A DNA stretch of 64,000 nt from Anthoceros angustus. Lineage: Eukaryota; Streptophyta; Anthocerotopsida; Anthocerotales; Anthocerotaceae. Below are positions 1-12,998 of the stretch, in pieces. Made by a program: the position numbers and the translations under genes. The stretch is from positions 930,001 through 994,000 of the forward strand of contig VJWM01000063.1 in the NCBI GenBank assembly GCA_010909165.1, written 5' to 3'. The first letter of the stretch is position 1; every line of letters starts with the position of its first letter. The notes below the pieces were generated by a model. That model searched no databases, was not told the DNA's origin, and saw only the letters and a list, made by a program, of their open reading frames with translations.

Positions 1-551
1 GAAACCGATGGCCAGGAGGTTAGACTAGGAGGAAGAGGATGAGGAGATGAGAAGATGAGTAGAGGATTAGAGGTGTGGGTGTTGGTGGAAGGCCACAGGC
101 GAGCCTAAGGGACGAATCCCAAATCTGCAAGTAAGAGCTCACAGGTGGAGAAGGTGGTCTTAAGTAGGGCGAAATCGCGGTGTGAACCGGGGGTCCACAG
201 GCGCCGTGGTAGGCTCCTTCTTCTGAGGCGGGACACTGCAATTGTGTTGTGTCGTTGTAGGTGGTTGGTCTTAAGTAGGGCGAAATCGGTGTGAACGGGG
301 GTCCACAGGCGCCGTGGTAGGCTCCTCTTCTTGAGGCGGGACATTTGTTGTGTCGTTGTGGGTGATTGGTGATTTTAGCGTGCAAGTGGTCGGTATGTAG
401 GAGAGTAGGCGCCTTGCTTGTTGAGAAGGTGAGAGTTGTCGGTGCGATTGGTGACCACAAGGCCTCGAATTTTCACACAAGTCTCATGGGACGAAACCCA
501 GCGTCTGAAGCGGCAGTGGGATAAGTGTGGCGCTATAGTGGGAGGCCCTTG
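1..551. other. Non-array flanking sequence with a 110 bp tandem pair
   Basis: This stretch matches no part of the 5.45 kb unit and no part of the retrotransposon. It opens with a purine-rich tract (about 29-82, GAGGAT-like runs). It then holds a direct tandem pair with a period near 110 bp (about 154-266 and 267-372), anchored on GGTCTTAAGTAGGGCGAAAT and on GGTCCACAGGCGCCGTGGTA. The two copies differ mainly by small indels. The array begins abruptly at TAGCACAATAATAAC (552), which is internal to other units (for example 7464). It may be the true array edge or a foreign insertion; only sequence upstream would tell. Short open frames across it follow the repeat and do not look like genes. Confidence 0.6.
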
Positions 552-3500
552 TAGCACAATAATAACACTCACCAAACACAATACGAGATCCCAAGTAGCA
601 CAATATTAGCCCCAAGTAGTTCGTCGTTTCTTCTTTCTCTTTTAAGAAATGGCCGGATTTTATCTCGAAATCCTAAATACCCAAAACTTCTCATGACTTG
701 ACAACGGCCCTGCGATTTATCCGTCTTTGAAATACATACTCAAAAGGCCCCATCTACCTATACATCGATACCGCAGAAGTGAAGGCCTAACCCATGTATG
801 CAGTACGATGCCAAGCCTCCGCAACGCCTAACCATTGCACCTTTTGTGCTAGAGGCGTGCTATGGTTTGGGTTTTGTATGGCAAAAATCATGTGCGTGTT
901 GAGCAAAAATCTTGGGTACAAAAAGGTATCCAACTCAATGGAAGCGAAGAGACTGCTGCGATGATATACCATGTGATACTAAGTGCTCCAATTCGGGAAC
1001 CATGCCAAGACTTGTGACATTAGTTCCTACCCATCTTGGAACCATGCCGGGCCATGTTACAATTTAAGGGGCATAATTAGTAATTATGACCAAGTGCATA
1101 ACAAGGCCTAATTGTTTTTAGTAGTGTGAAAGAAACATCAAGGGTAAACGCGTTACTTTCTTCCATGTTGTGATGAACCTACACCAAAACGCGTTTAAGC
1201 GTGTTTGGGTATCTACTTGTTTTAAAATATTTACAAGGATATTTATTTACTATTTATCCTATTTTCCAATTATAAACAATAGGGCAAGGTGCTCCAAGCC
1301 AAATGCAATTTTTCTCATCTCAATGCAATAATAGATGAAAACAATGAGCTATTAGAAACACCCTAGGTTTGTTTTCCAACAGACAGCCCTTCCATGCATG
1401 TTTTAGTGAATTCATTCTAAACCTAAACTCATATAGCAACACACCACCATATGCAGAGACTGAGCTTCCACAAAATATGCCACTACTCGGTAGCGGTTGA
1501 TAACCAAAAAAGGAACATGGAGGGGATCTCAATATCAAGGTATGGTGTACCATTCTCATCGGTTTTATGGTGGTTCACGTAAAATGTTTTCCGCGACATA
1601 CGACGGAAAGCTTGTATGTCACACACTTGGTGACATCGGCCACGCAGCCATCCGCGTGTATTGTTGTTGTGAGGTGTGTGATACGCATCTTTATGCATAG
1701 AAGATGCCAAGGATTGATGCGTACAGTCTGAGGAGGAAAATAATGTTGACACACACAACTCACGCCATGATGAGATTGGTACGCCATACCGAGGTGCTTC
1801 ACAACATCGGAACGGGTTTACAATTGACCCAATAACCATACACACACAACTCACGCCATGATGAGATTGGTACGCCATACCGAGGTGCTTCACAACATCG
1901 GAAGCAACATAATTGACCCAATAACCATACACACATCGAACTAGAGGCCTCCTATGTCATGCGCTGGGAGGCCACACATTGTGGTCCCATGGGCCATAAG
2001 CCACAACTGCGGTTAGGCCTCTAAGGGTGGGTTCACAGGACCCTCATGTCAAGAGCCGTACTAGGACTTGGTCTAAACCATGTCATGGTGGCCATTTACG
2101 CCTCGCCGCTTCACACGGACTTGGCCTAAACCATGTCATGGTGGCCATTTGCGATCCACGGTTTCACCGTGGTGTGGGCCACCTCACTTTCACTTATTGA
2201 TAAATAAAGTGAAATGTCTTAGCAAGAGGAGGTGAAAAGGACCCCTTCCTTCGCACCAACACATTCATACCATCTTCTAGAGTCATTATATTTTGTCTTC
2301 CACCCGCTCTTGTGCGGCCTTCTCTAGTTTGAGTTTATTTTAGGTTGTTAGATTTTCTATTTAAATACATTTTATCATGTTATCCAAGATGGATCCACAT
2401 ACTAGGCATTTATGGATGTGTTTATTATTGGGCTTATGTTATATATTACTTTGGAGCTTTGGAGTACACATCATCCATGTGAATGGATTTGTTTTCGCAC
2501 ATCCATTATGATCGTGAGTCCGGTACTTTCTTTGAGTGATCTCCATAATGCTTCATTAGAGATTTAGCATTCGGATCCAAGACGCATTGAATTCAAGATG
2601 GATGCAGCGGGGCGAAGATGCCCGAACACATTCGTCCACTCGAACAGCGGTGCGAGGCAATCCAGCTCTATCTCCTCATAATCCTATGCCATGCCTCCAT
2701 CAATTCGGTAGGCCACACAACTCATACCTTCAAACCGCTAGATCGATGGGCGTGGAACCCTAAAGTGTGTGGGAGCAAGGAGGCATGGAGCCGGCACCAA
2801 AAGCATGGTAACTCGGCGAAAGAAGAAAAGTGCGGTTCGTAAGGTCTGCAAATTTGAATTGCGGACACGCATTGCGCATGCCCTAGTGTTGTGCACAATG
2901 CAATGATGCGCCACTAATCTCTACTCAATGTGAAGACATCTCACATCTAGATCTCACTCAACCATGGGCTGTCCGGTGGCTTGAAGGTGCTTGCCACCGC
3001 TAGGATGCCGATTCTCTATTTCATTAACCTACAAGAGTGTTTTCTAACTCTTCATAAAGTAATACCTTCTTGGACACGAGCGCCCATTAAGCCTATTTTA
3101 ATTTGTTTATTATGAAAGTGATTTTACTCCTTCATATCGATGGTCATATTTGTAAAAGTAGCTTATATTTATAATGTATATCTACTATGATTTAGACTTT
3201 CTTGTGATGCCAAAATTTATATATCGTAAAATAATGTTTCCATCAATAGCTCCTAGGTTGATATATGTAATTTTGGCCATGAAACCACGAAATTATGGAT
3301 TTAGAGGGTTTTTCATTTAGATCCAAGACGCTTTTACACCCTTCAAAGTAGTGACTAGGAGCCATCACTATTCCTAAGGAGACCTTGTTCGATGAGAAGG
3401 GAAAAGGAAGTCAGGCACCAACCTCTGCATTACCTTCTCACTCGACATATGCTTGCAAGCCTATAATCAAGGTGAGGCCCATACCACGGTGACTGCTAAT

Positions 3501-3926
3501 TACTGATATTGCTCTCTCAAGATGGGAAATGCTAATCCACAAGAGGGATGCATTGCTTAACATGGAATTGTAATAGGAAGCGCCAAGAAGGAGAGAGGAT
3601 AATACTACTTAAGGAGCTGTCCGAGGGCTAGTAAGGTCACTTGCTCCCACTATTATGTCTATTTTTGTCACATTAATCATAATTTGAATTAATATACAAA
3701 ATAAACAAATCATATTGTCTATATATGTGATATGGCCACATGTAAATTAATTCGTGCATTGAGTCTCTCCATATCCTATTGTCTATATATGTGATGTTGC
3801 CTAGGTGTAAATTTATTCGATTCGAGTCTCGTGAAACTAGTTTGCCAATGAAACTAGTCCCCTTTGTCAGGCCTTTTTCTCTCTTTCGTGATCCTCTCAT
3901 TTTCGACAAGTCGTGATATCACCAAC
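552..3926 (+). repeat. Array unit 0 (5'-truncated)
   Basis: Holds only the last ~3.4 kb of the unit; the coding-like region and minisatellite are missing because the array starts inside the unit at 552. It is otherwise AT-rich non-coding DNA. It contains a private 91 bp tandem duplication (1749-1937), the pair of ACCATGTCATGGTGGCCATT boxes (2061-2153), a TATTTAAATA stretch at 2358-2368, and the 65 bp two-copy element near 3715-3835. No gene is seen here. Confidence 0.85.
1749..1937 (+). repeat. 91 bp tandem duplication
   Basis: The segment running from ACACACAACTCACGCC to the CCAATAACCATACACACA end is present twice in direct orientation (period 91) and only once in other units. The breakpoints share ACACACA. 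Confidence 0.85.
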
Positions 3927-3959
3927 CAATGCAAAGAGGTGTGGCTTCAGAGGCGAGGC

Positions 3960-5728
3960 GAATGGCGTGTGTAGTTAATGGCGATGGGAGCAACTCTCTG
4001 CGCTACCAATGCCGGGTTTGTAGTTAATAGCATGGCTTCGAACTTGAAGCCGTTGCGCATCAATCCTCTAAGGAGGATGAAGGATGGCGGGAAGTAGTAC
4101 GTGAGGCGATTTGCCCATGGAAATCGGAGAAGAAATGGAGCCCAAGGCTTAGTAATGGTAACGGGTGCCAACTCAAAGTGCGAGCAATGCTCCAAGGAAT
4201 CGAGAAACATGGCGATTGAGGCGTCAATTTTTGGGGTAGCAAGTGGTAATGGGGCAACAAATGGTAATGCCTCTTATGATGGCAAGAGGAGAGTGAAGCC
4301 TGCTTTCAACAGCACTGGTCGAAGCTTGAGGCCCCGAGAAGCAGCGGTCACACTCAAAAGTACTTCACTGTGGTGAGTCTCCTTTGGATGAGCCCAAGGC
4401 CAAGGGTGCTACTTGTGGTGAAGACGGTGTCGAAAATTGTGTCCCTTCAAGAAACCCGAATGATGTCTTGAACACCTCCACCGGCCACTTAGAGTGGAAC
4501 TTCATATAAGGATGCAGACTTGCACTTCACGTTCAAGTGAGGCCTCCGCATGCTTGGTAAGCTAAAGGACACGCAGATGAGCCTCTTCCACATCAACAGT
4601 GAAAGTGCTAATGTGGTGAAGAATGTAAGTCGATGAGGCGGGACGTCATGACAAAGTGAACGCAGAGAAAAAATGTCATTGTTCATGGGAAGAGGTGGGC
4701 CGATGTGGGCGACAAACCTCCGTGTTAGGGGAGAGAATTATGAATGGAATCTCCAACAAGGTTGTTCAAAGCTAGTGAAAATGGTCACAAGACAAAGCAA
4801 AGTAATGGAGTGGACCGGCATAGCCACAAACATAATGGAGTGTTCAAGGGGTTTGCGAAAATGAAGGGTGGATCCAAGGCACGTGAAGAGAAGAAGCAAA
4901 TGCCCAAAGTGGGCGGATCTCGCCAAGGTCTATGATAATGGTCAAGCACCGGGCTTGCAACAGTCATAGTGACGATGTGTATCGGGCAATTGAGACAACT
5001 ATGGTGAAGGAGTTGTCCAAAATGGTGGCGTGGCCTCATAGTGGATAGTAATGGTCATCATGTCATTGAGGCGAGCATGAGCCATGCATCTACCCCAAGC
5101 GAGGTGCGACAAACAAATGGTGAGTGGAATATCACGTTTGGTACTATAGTGAATGTGACATAAAGGCATTAGTTGAGAATACAAGTTCGAGATGGTGAAA
5201 GGAGTTATAGCCCTAAAGCCATCGGTGAAAGTAAGGAACATGTTAAACCTTCCGCAGAGATTGGTTCAAATAGTATAAACGATGATGAGGGGCAATTTCT
5301 TGCAAAGGCAATTCCGAGATAGTGGGGGCAGCCACATTTCAGTTGTGAGAAGGAGGAGACATATATACCTCGGAGAGATATCTTGGTGCGATCAAGCGTG
5401 GAGGAAGCGAAAATAGTCAACCCGAGATCGCACCTAACCGTCATGCGACAATAAAACTTTATGCTTGGCTCTACCTTTCACTCCTCCATACATGACTCCT
5501 ATTCTAAGACGGCTTTGCCATGTGACAACAGTTACTCCCAGTGCAAGGTGGCCTTGCTCCTCCCAATCTGCCACCTCGGTCTCGATCGCAGCTTGACCCC
5601 TCTTTTCTCAAGTGTTCAGCTAGTGGTGGTGTCGACAAGGCAAGGGTCTTGGGCGGGAAGAGGTGATCATGAACCCTAACGCCATGGAATACATCCCAAG
5701 GTCAAAGAGGCCCTTGTTGTCCCTTTAA
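3960..5728 (+). pseudogene. Broken coding-like region with C-terminal PAM2-like motif, unit 1 copy a
   Basis: Not recognised as a known family overall. Successive open frames give a hydrophilic, low-complexity protein-like sequence: GNGATNGNASYDGKRR near 4250, a Lys/Gly/Asn-rich middle (KMKGGSKAREEK at about 4861), then an acidic stretch around 5160-5290. It ends in an NPNAMEYIPRSK segment and a TAA at 5726-5728. The last part fits the PAM2 pattern that binds the MLLE domain of poly(A)-binding protein (hydrophobic, four residues to Ala, three to an aromatic, two to Pro). Frameshifts break it many times, but most fall at the CG-rich spots that also vary between units, so its true state is uncertain. 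Confidence 0.5.
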
Positions 5729-7127
5729 GGATCTTTGGGGTGGTGAGTCTCCTTTGGATGAGCCCAAGGCCAAGGGTGCTACCGTGGTGAAGACGGTGTC
5801 CGAAAATTGTGTCCCTTCAAGAAACCCGAATGATCGAACACCTCCACCGGCCACTTAGAGTGGAACTTCATATAAGGATGCAGACTTGCACTTCACGTTC
5901 AAGTGAGGCCTCCATCTGTAGTAAGCTAAAGGACACGGATAGCGAGCCTCTTCCACATCAACAGTGAAAGTGCTAATGTGGTGAAGAATGTAAGTCGATG
6001 AGGCGGGACGTCATGACAAAGTGAACGCAGAGAAAAAATGTCATTGTTCATGGGAAGAGGTGGGCCGATGTGGGCGACAAACCTCCTGTGTTAGGGGAGA
6101 GAATTATGAATGGAATCTCCAACAAGGTTGTTCAGGCTAGTGAAAATGGTCACAAGACAAAGCAGAGTAATGGAGTGGACAGGCATAGCCACAAACATAA
6201 TGGAGTGTTCAAGGGGTTTGCAAAAATGAAGGGTGGATCCAAGGCACGTGAAGAGAAGCAAATGCCCAAAGTGGGCGGATCTCCTGCCAAGGTCTATGAT
6301 AATGGTCAAGCACCTGGGCTTGCAAACGATCATAGTGACGACGTGTATCGGGCAATTGAGACAGCTTCATGGTGAAGGAGTTGTCCAAAATGGTGGCGAT
6401 GGCCTCATAGTGGATAGTAATGGTCATCATGTCATTGAGGCGAGCATGAGCCATGCATCTACCCCCCCGAAATGCGACAAGCAACAGTGGTGAGTGGAAT
6501 ATCACGTTTGGTACTATAGTGAATGTGACATAAAGGCATTAGTTGAGAATACAAGTTCGAGATGGTGAAAGGAGTTATAGCCCTAAAGCCATCGGTGAAA
6601 GTAAGGAACATGTTAAACCTTCCGCAGATTGGTTCAAATAGTATAAACGATGATGAGGGGCAATTTCTTGCAAAGGCAATTCCGAGATAGTGGGGGCAGC
6701 CACATTTACGAGCAATTTGTGAGAAGGAGGAGACATATATACCTCGGAGAGATATCTTGGTGCGATCAGCGTGGAGGAAGCTGAAAATAGTCAACCTGAG
6801 ACTGCACCTAACCGTCATGCAACAATAAAACTTTCTGCTTGGCTCTACCTTTCACTCCTCCATCTGTGACTCTACCGGAAGGCGGCTTTCCCGCCATGTG
6901 ACAACAGTTACTCCCAGTGCAAGGTGGCCTTGCTCCTCCCAATCTGCCACCTCGGTCTCGATCGCAGCCTTGACCCCTCTTTTCTCAAGTGTTCAGCTAG
7001 TGGTGGTGTCGACAAGGCAAGGGTCTTGGGCGGGAAGAGGGTGATCATGAACCCTAACGCCATGGAATACATCCCAAGGTCAAAGAGGCCCTTGTTGTCC
7101 CTTTAAGGATCTTTGGGAATTGGTGAG
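4371..7127 (+). repeat. 1370 bp tandem duplication
   Basis: TGGTGAGTCTCCTTTGGATG recurs at 4371 and 5741. The junction joins the sequence after the coding-like region's stop to its middle at a shared TGGTGAG (other units: AATTGGTGAGGC and CTGTGGTGAGTC). Confidence 0.9.
5741..7106 (+). pseudogene. Coding-like region, unit 1 copy b (5'-truncated by duplication)
   Basis: Second copy made by the 1370 bp duplication; it lacks the first ~410 bp of the region. It contains a 101-residue open stretch (6070-6375) starting MGDKPPVLGERIMNG and including NGHKTKQSNGVDRHSHKHNG. The PAM2-like segment and the TAA at 7104-7106 are kept. Confidence 0.45.
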
Positions 7128-7214
7128 GCAGCATAATGGAGGTGTTGGAGCAGAATGATGGCAAAGATCTCCGTGGGAATTCCACATCGTACAAAGATCC
7201 ATTCGCCATGTTTA

Positions 7215-7371
7215 ATGATTATTAGAGAGTGCAATGTTTGAGATCATTAGAAAGTTTGCAATGTTTGTGATCATTAGAAAGTTTGTGCAATGTTTGATGA
7301 TCATTAGAAAGTTTGTGCAATGTTTGGCGATTATTAGAAAGTGCAATGTTTGATGATTATTAGAAAGTGCA
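7215..7371 (+). repeat. Six-copy 26/30 bp minisatellite, unit 1
   Basis: Repeat core GATNATTAGAAAGT..GCAATGTTT. The outer copies lack the TTTG insert and are 26 bp; the inner ones are 30 bp. The 30 bp period is a multiple of three, which creates open minus-strand frames reading NFLMIIKHCT repeats that are not evidence of a gene. Confidence 0.88.
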
Positions 7372-10300
7372 CGGCGTTGCATTCTGGTCTCCAAGCTAAC
7401 AAACATCTTCTCGACGCGATTAAAAGATAAAAACACCCACCAAGCACAACACGAGGCTCCTGTGTAGCACAATAATAACACTCACCAAACACAATACGAG
7501 ATCCCAAGTAGCACAATATTAGCCCCAAGTAGTTCTGTTTCTTCTTTCTCTTTTAAGAAATGACGCGGATTTTATCTCGAAATCCTAAATACCCAAAACT
7601 TCTCATGACTTGACAACGGCCCTGCGATTTATCCGTCTTGAAATACATACTCAAAAGGCCCCATCTACCTATACATCGATACCGCAGAAGTGAAGGCCTA
7701 ACCCACAGCCGTGTACGTTGTGTAAGCCTCCGGCTTTCAACGCCTAACCATTGCACCTTTTTGTGCTAGAGACGTGCTATGGTTTGGGTTTTGTATGGCA
7801 AAATCATGTGCGTGTTGAGCAAAAATCTTGGGTACAAAAAGGTATCCAACTCAATGGAACGAAGAGACTGCTGCGATGATATACCATGTGATACTAAGTG
7901 CTCCAATTCGGGAACCATGCCAAGACTTGTGACATTAGTTCCTACCCATCTTGGAACCATGCCGCCATGTTACAATTTAAGGGCATAATTAGTAATTATG
8001 ACCAAGTGCATAACAAGGCCTAATTGTTTTAGTAGTGTGAAAGAAACATCAAGGGTACGAAACGTTACTTTCTTCCATGTTGTGATGAACCTACACCAAA
8101 ACGCGTTTAAGCGTGTTTGGGTATCTACTTGTTTTAAAATATTTACAAGGATATTTATTTACTATTTATCCTATTTTCCAATTATAAACAATAGAGCAAG
8201 GTGCTCCAAGCCAAATGCAATTTTTCTCATCTCAATGCAATAATAGATGAAAACAATGAGCTATTAGAAACACCCTAGTTTTGTTTTCCAACAAACGCCC
8301 TTCCATGCATGTTTTAGTGAATTCATTCTAAACCTAAACTCACATAGCAACACACCACCATATGCAGAGACTGAGCTTCCACAAAATATGCCACTACTCG
8401 GTAGCGGTTGATAACAAAAAAGGAACATGGAGGGGATCTCAATATCAAGGTATGGTGTACCGTTCTCATCAGCGGGTTTTTATGGTGGTTCACGTAAAAT
8501 GTTTTCCCGCGACATACGACGGGAAAGCTTGTATGTCACACACTTGGTGACATCGGCCACGCAGCCATCCCCGCGTGTATTGTTGTCGGTAGGTGTGTGA
8601 TACGCACATCTTTATGCATAGAAGATGCCGAAGGATTGATGCGCATAACAGAGGAAAATAATGTTGACACACACAACTCACGCCATGATGAGATTGGTAC
8701 GCCATACCGAGGTGCTTCACAACATCTAAACGGGTTTACAATTGACCCAATAACCATACACACATCGAACTAGAGGCCTCCTATGCATCGCGCTGTTGGG
8801 AGGCCACACATTGTGGTCCCATGGGCCATAAACAGCCACAACTGCGGTTAGGCCTCTAAGGGTGGTTCACGGACCCTCATGTCAAGAGCCGTACTAGGAC
8901 TTGGTCTAAACCATGTCATGGTGGCCATTTACGATCCTCGCCGCTTCACACGGACTTGGCCTAAACCATGTCATGGTGGCCATTTGCGATCCCGGTTCCT
9001 GCGACGAGCGGTGTGGGCCACCTACTTTCACTTATTGATAAATAAAGTGAAATGTCTTAGGCAAGAGGAGGTGAAAAGGACCCTTCCTTCGCACCAACAC
9101 ATTCATACCATCTTCTAGAGTCATTATATTTTGTCTTCCACCCGCTCTTGTGCGGCCTTCTCTAGTTTGAGTTTATTTTAGGTTGTTAGATTTTCTATTT
9201 AAATACATTTTATCATGTTATCCAAGATGGATCCACATACTAGGCATTTATGGATGTGTTTTATTATTGGGCTTATGTTATATATTACTTTGGAGCTTTG
9301 GAGTACACATCATCCATGTGAATGGATTTGTTTTCGCACATCCATTATGATCGAGTCCGTGTACTTTGAGTGATCTCCATAATGCTTCATTAGAGATTTA
9401 GCATTCGGATCCAAGACGCATTCAATTCAAGATGGATGCAGCGGGCATGAAGATGCCCGAACACATTCGTCCACTCGAGCAAATAGAGGCAGGCAATCCG
9501 GGCTCTATCTCCTCATAATCCTATGCCATGCCTCCATCAATTGGTAGGCCACACAACTCATACCTTCAAACCGCTAGATCGATGGGGCGTGGAACCCTAA
9601 AGTGTGTGGGAGCAAGGAGGCATGGAGCCGCACCACAGTAACATGGTAACTCGAGCGAAAGAAGAAAAGTGCGGTTGTAGGTCTGCAAATTTGAATTGCA
9701 TAACGCATTGCGCATGCCCTAGTGTTGTGCACAATGCAATGATGCGCCACTAATCTCTACTCAATGTGAAGACATCTCACATCTAGATCTCACTCAACCA
9801 TGGGCTGTCCGGTGGCTTGAAGGTGCTTGCCACCGCTAGGATGCCGATTCTCTATTTCATTAACCTACAAGAGTGTTTTCTAACTCTTCATAAAGTAATA
9901 CCTTCTTGGACACGAGGCGCCCATTAAGCCTATTTTAATTTGTTTATTATGAAAGTGATTTTACTCCTTCATATCGGGATGGTCATATTTGTAAAAGTAG
10001 CTTATATTTATAATGTATATCTACTATGATTTAGACTTTCTTGTGATGCCAAAATTTATATATGCGTAAAATAATGTTTCCATCAATAGCTCCTAGGTTG
10101 ATATATGTAATTTTGGCCATGAAACCACGAAATTATGGATTTAGAGGGTTTTCATTTAGATCCAAGACGCTTTTACACCCTTCAAAGTAGTGACTAGGAG
10201 CCATCACTATTCCTAAGGAGACCTTGTTCGATGAGAAGGGAAAAGGAAGTGTGGCACCAACCGTTTGCGCATTACCTTCTCACTCGACATATGCTTGCAA

Positions 10301-10824
10301 GCCTATAATCAAGGTGAGGCCCATACCACGGTGACTGCTAATTACTGACATATTGCTCTCTCAAGATGGGAAATGCTAATCCACAAGAGGGATGCATTGC
10401 TTAACATGGAATTCTGTAATAGGAAGGCGCCAAGAAGGAGAGAGGATAATACTACTTAAGGAGCTGTCCGGAGGGTTATTAAGGTCAGCTTGCTCCCACT
10501 ATTATGTCTATTTTTGTCACATTAATCATAATTTGAATTAATATACAAAAATAAACAAATCATATTGTCTATATATGTGATATGGCCACATGTAAATTAA
10601 TTCGATTGCATTGAGTCTCTCCATATCCTATTGTCTATATATGTGATGTTGCCTAGGTGTAAATTTATTCGATCGAGTCTCGTGAAACTAGTTTGCCAAT
10701 GAAACTAGTCCCCTTTCGCCTTTTTCTCTCTTTCGCGTGATCCTCTCATTTTTCGACAAGTCGTGATATCAACCAATGCAAAGAGGTGTGGCTTCGTGCG
10801 AGGCGAATGGCGTGTGTGTAGTTA

Positions 10825-12728
10825 ATGGCGATGGGAGCAACTCTCGCTACCAATGCCGGGTTTGTAGTTAATAGCATGGCTTCGAACTTGAAGCCGTTGC
10901 ATCAATCCTCTAAGTTAAGGAGGATGAAGGATGGCGGGGAAGTAGTACGTGAGGCGATTTGCCCATGGAAATCGGAGAAGAAATGGAGCCCAAGGCTTAG
11001 TAAATGGTAACGGGTGCCAACTCAAAGTGCGAGCAATGCTCCAAGGAATCGAGAAACATGGGCGATTGAGGCGGTCAATTTTTGGGGTAGCAAGTGGTAA
11101 TGGGGCAACAAATGGTAATGCCTCTTATGATGGCAAGAGGAGAGTGAAGCACCTTTCAGCAAGGACACAGTGATGGCTTGGGAGAAGCGGCTCACACTCA
11201 AAAGTACCACACGGTGGTGAGTCTCCTTTGGATGAGCCCAAGGCCAAGGGTGCTACCGTGTGGTGAAGACGGTGTGAAAATTGTGTCCCTTCAAGAAACC
11301 CGAATGATCTTGAACCCTCACCGCCACTTAGAGTCGGAACTTCATATAAGGATGCAGACTTGCACTTCACGTTCAAGTGAGGCCTCCGCATGCTGGTAGT
11401 AAGCTAAAGGACACGAGATAGCGAGCCTCTTCCACATCAACAGTGAAAGTGCTAATGTGGTGAAGAATGTAAGTCGATGAGGCGGGACGTCATGACAAAG
11501 TGAACGCAGAGAAAAATGTCATTGTTCATGGGAAGAGGTGGGCCAATGTGGGCGACAAACCTCCCGTGTTAGGGGAGAGAATTATGAATGGAATCTCCAA
11601 CAAGGTTGTTCAAAGCTAGTGAAAATGGTCACAAGACAAAGCAAAGTAATGGAGTGGACCGCATAGCCACAAACATAATGGAGTGTTCAAGGGTTTGCGA
11701 AAATGAAGGGTGGATCCAAGGCACGTGAAGAGAAGAAGCAAATGCCCAAAGTGGGCGGATCTCCGCCAAGGTCTATGATAATGGTCAAGCACCGGGCTTG
11801 CAAGTCATAGTGACGATGTGTATCGGGCAATTGAGACAGCTTCTATGGTGAAGGAGTTGTCCAAAATGGTGGCGTGGCCTCATAGTGGATAGTAATGGTC
11901 ATCATGTCATTGAGGCGAGCATGAGCCATGCATCTACCCCAAGCACCGGGCTTGCAAACGGTCATAGTGACGATGTGTATCGGGCAATTGAGACAGCTTC
12001 TATGGTGAAGGGAGTTGTCCAAAATGGTGGCGTGGCCTCATAGTGGATAGTAATGGTCATCATGTCATTGAGGCGAGCATGAGCCATGCATCTACCCCAA
12101 TCGAGGCTGCGACAAGCAGGTGAGTGGAATATCACGTTTGGTACTATAGCTGAATGTGACATAAAGGCATTAGTTGAGAATACAAGTTCAGAGATGGTGA
12201 AAGGAGTTATAGCCCTAAAGCCATCGGTGAAAGTAAGGAACATGTTAAACCTTCCGCAGATTGGTTCAAATAGTATAAACGATGATGAGGGGCAATTTCT
12301 TGCAAAGGCAATTCCAGATAGTGGGGCAGCCACATTTCAACATTTGTGAGAAGGAGGAGACATATATACCTCGAGAGATATCTTGGTGCGATCAACGTGG
12401 AGGAAGCTGAAAATAGTCAACCTAGATCGCACCTAACCGTCATGCGACAATAAAACTTTATTGGCTCTACCTTTCACTCCTCCATCTGACTCCTATTCGG
12501 AAGACCGGCTTTCCAACGCCATGTGACAACAGTTACTCCAGTGCAAGGTGGCCTTGCTCCTCCCAACTGCCACCTCGGTCTCGATCGCAGCCTTGACCCC
12601 TCTTTTCTCAAGTGTTCAGCTAGTGGTGGTGTCGACAAGGCAAGGGTCTTGGACGGAAGAGGGTGATCATGAACCCTAACGCCATGGAATACATCCCAAG
12701 GTCAAAGAGGCCCTTGTTGTCCCTTTAA
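10825..12728 (+). pseudogene. Coding-like region, unit 2
   Basis: Same region, open in pieces: MAMGATLATNAGF at 10825, then 10949-11173 (GNGATNGNASYDGKRR), then 12086-12349 (ECDIKALVENTSSEMVKG, ending in GQFLAKAIPDSGAATF). The 154 bp duplication lies inside it. Stop at 12726-12728. Confidence 0.45.
11786..12100 (+). repeat. 154 bp tandem duplication
   Basis: ACCGGGCTTGCAA recurs at 11791 and 11945. The breakpoints share CAAGC (CCCCAAGCGAGG and GGTCAAGCACCG in other copies). Confidence 0.88.
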
Positions 12729-12836
12729 GGATGCTGGAATTGGTGAGGCATAGCATGCGAAGGTGTTGAACGAGAATGATGGCAAAGATCTCCGTGAGGG
12801 AATTCCACATCGCATAAAGATCCATTCGCCATGTTT

Positions 12837-12998
12837 AATGATTATTAGAGAGTGCAATGTTTGATGATTATTAGAAAGTTTGCGCAATGTTTGATGATCA
12901 TTAGAAAGTTTGTGCAATGTTTGATGATCATTAGAAAGTTTGTGCAATGTTTGGCGATTATTAGAAAGTGCAATGTTTGATGATTATTAGAAAGTGCA
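12837..12998 (+). repeat. Six-copy 26/30 bp minisatellite, unit 2
   Basis: Cleanest copy: repeats begin at 12861, 12891, 12921 and 12951 (period exactly 30), then a 26 bp step. Confidence 0.9.

Larger units (their letters stand above)
3927..10773 (+). repeat. Array unit 1 (6.85 kb, with a 1.37 kb internal duplication)
   Basis: Length exceeds the basic unit by almost exactly the 1370 bp duplication at 4371-7120. After the minisatellite (7215-7371) the remainder, 7372-10773, is AT-rich non-coding spacer in which I find no supported gene. Confidence 0.88.

Noticed and set aside
12837-12998. Regular ~30 bp repeats resembling a CRISPR array
   Set aside because: Repeats are directly adjacent with no unique spacers, and the context is plant repeat DNA with no cas genes.
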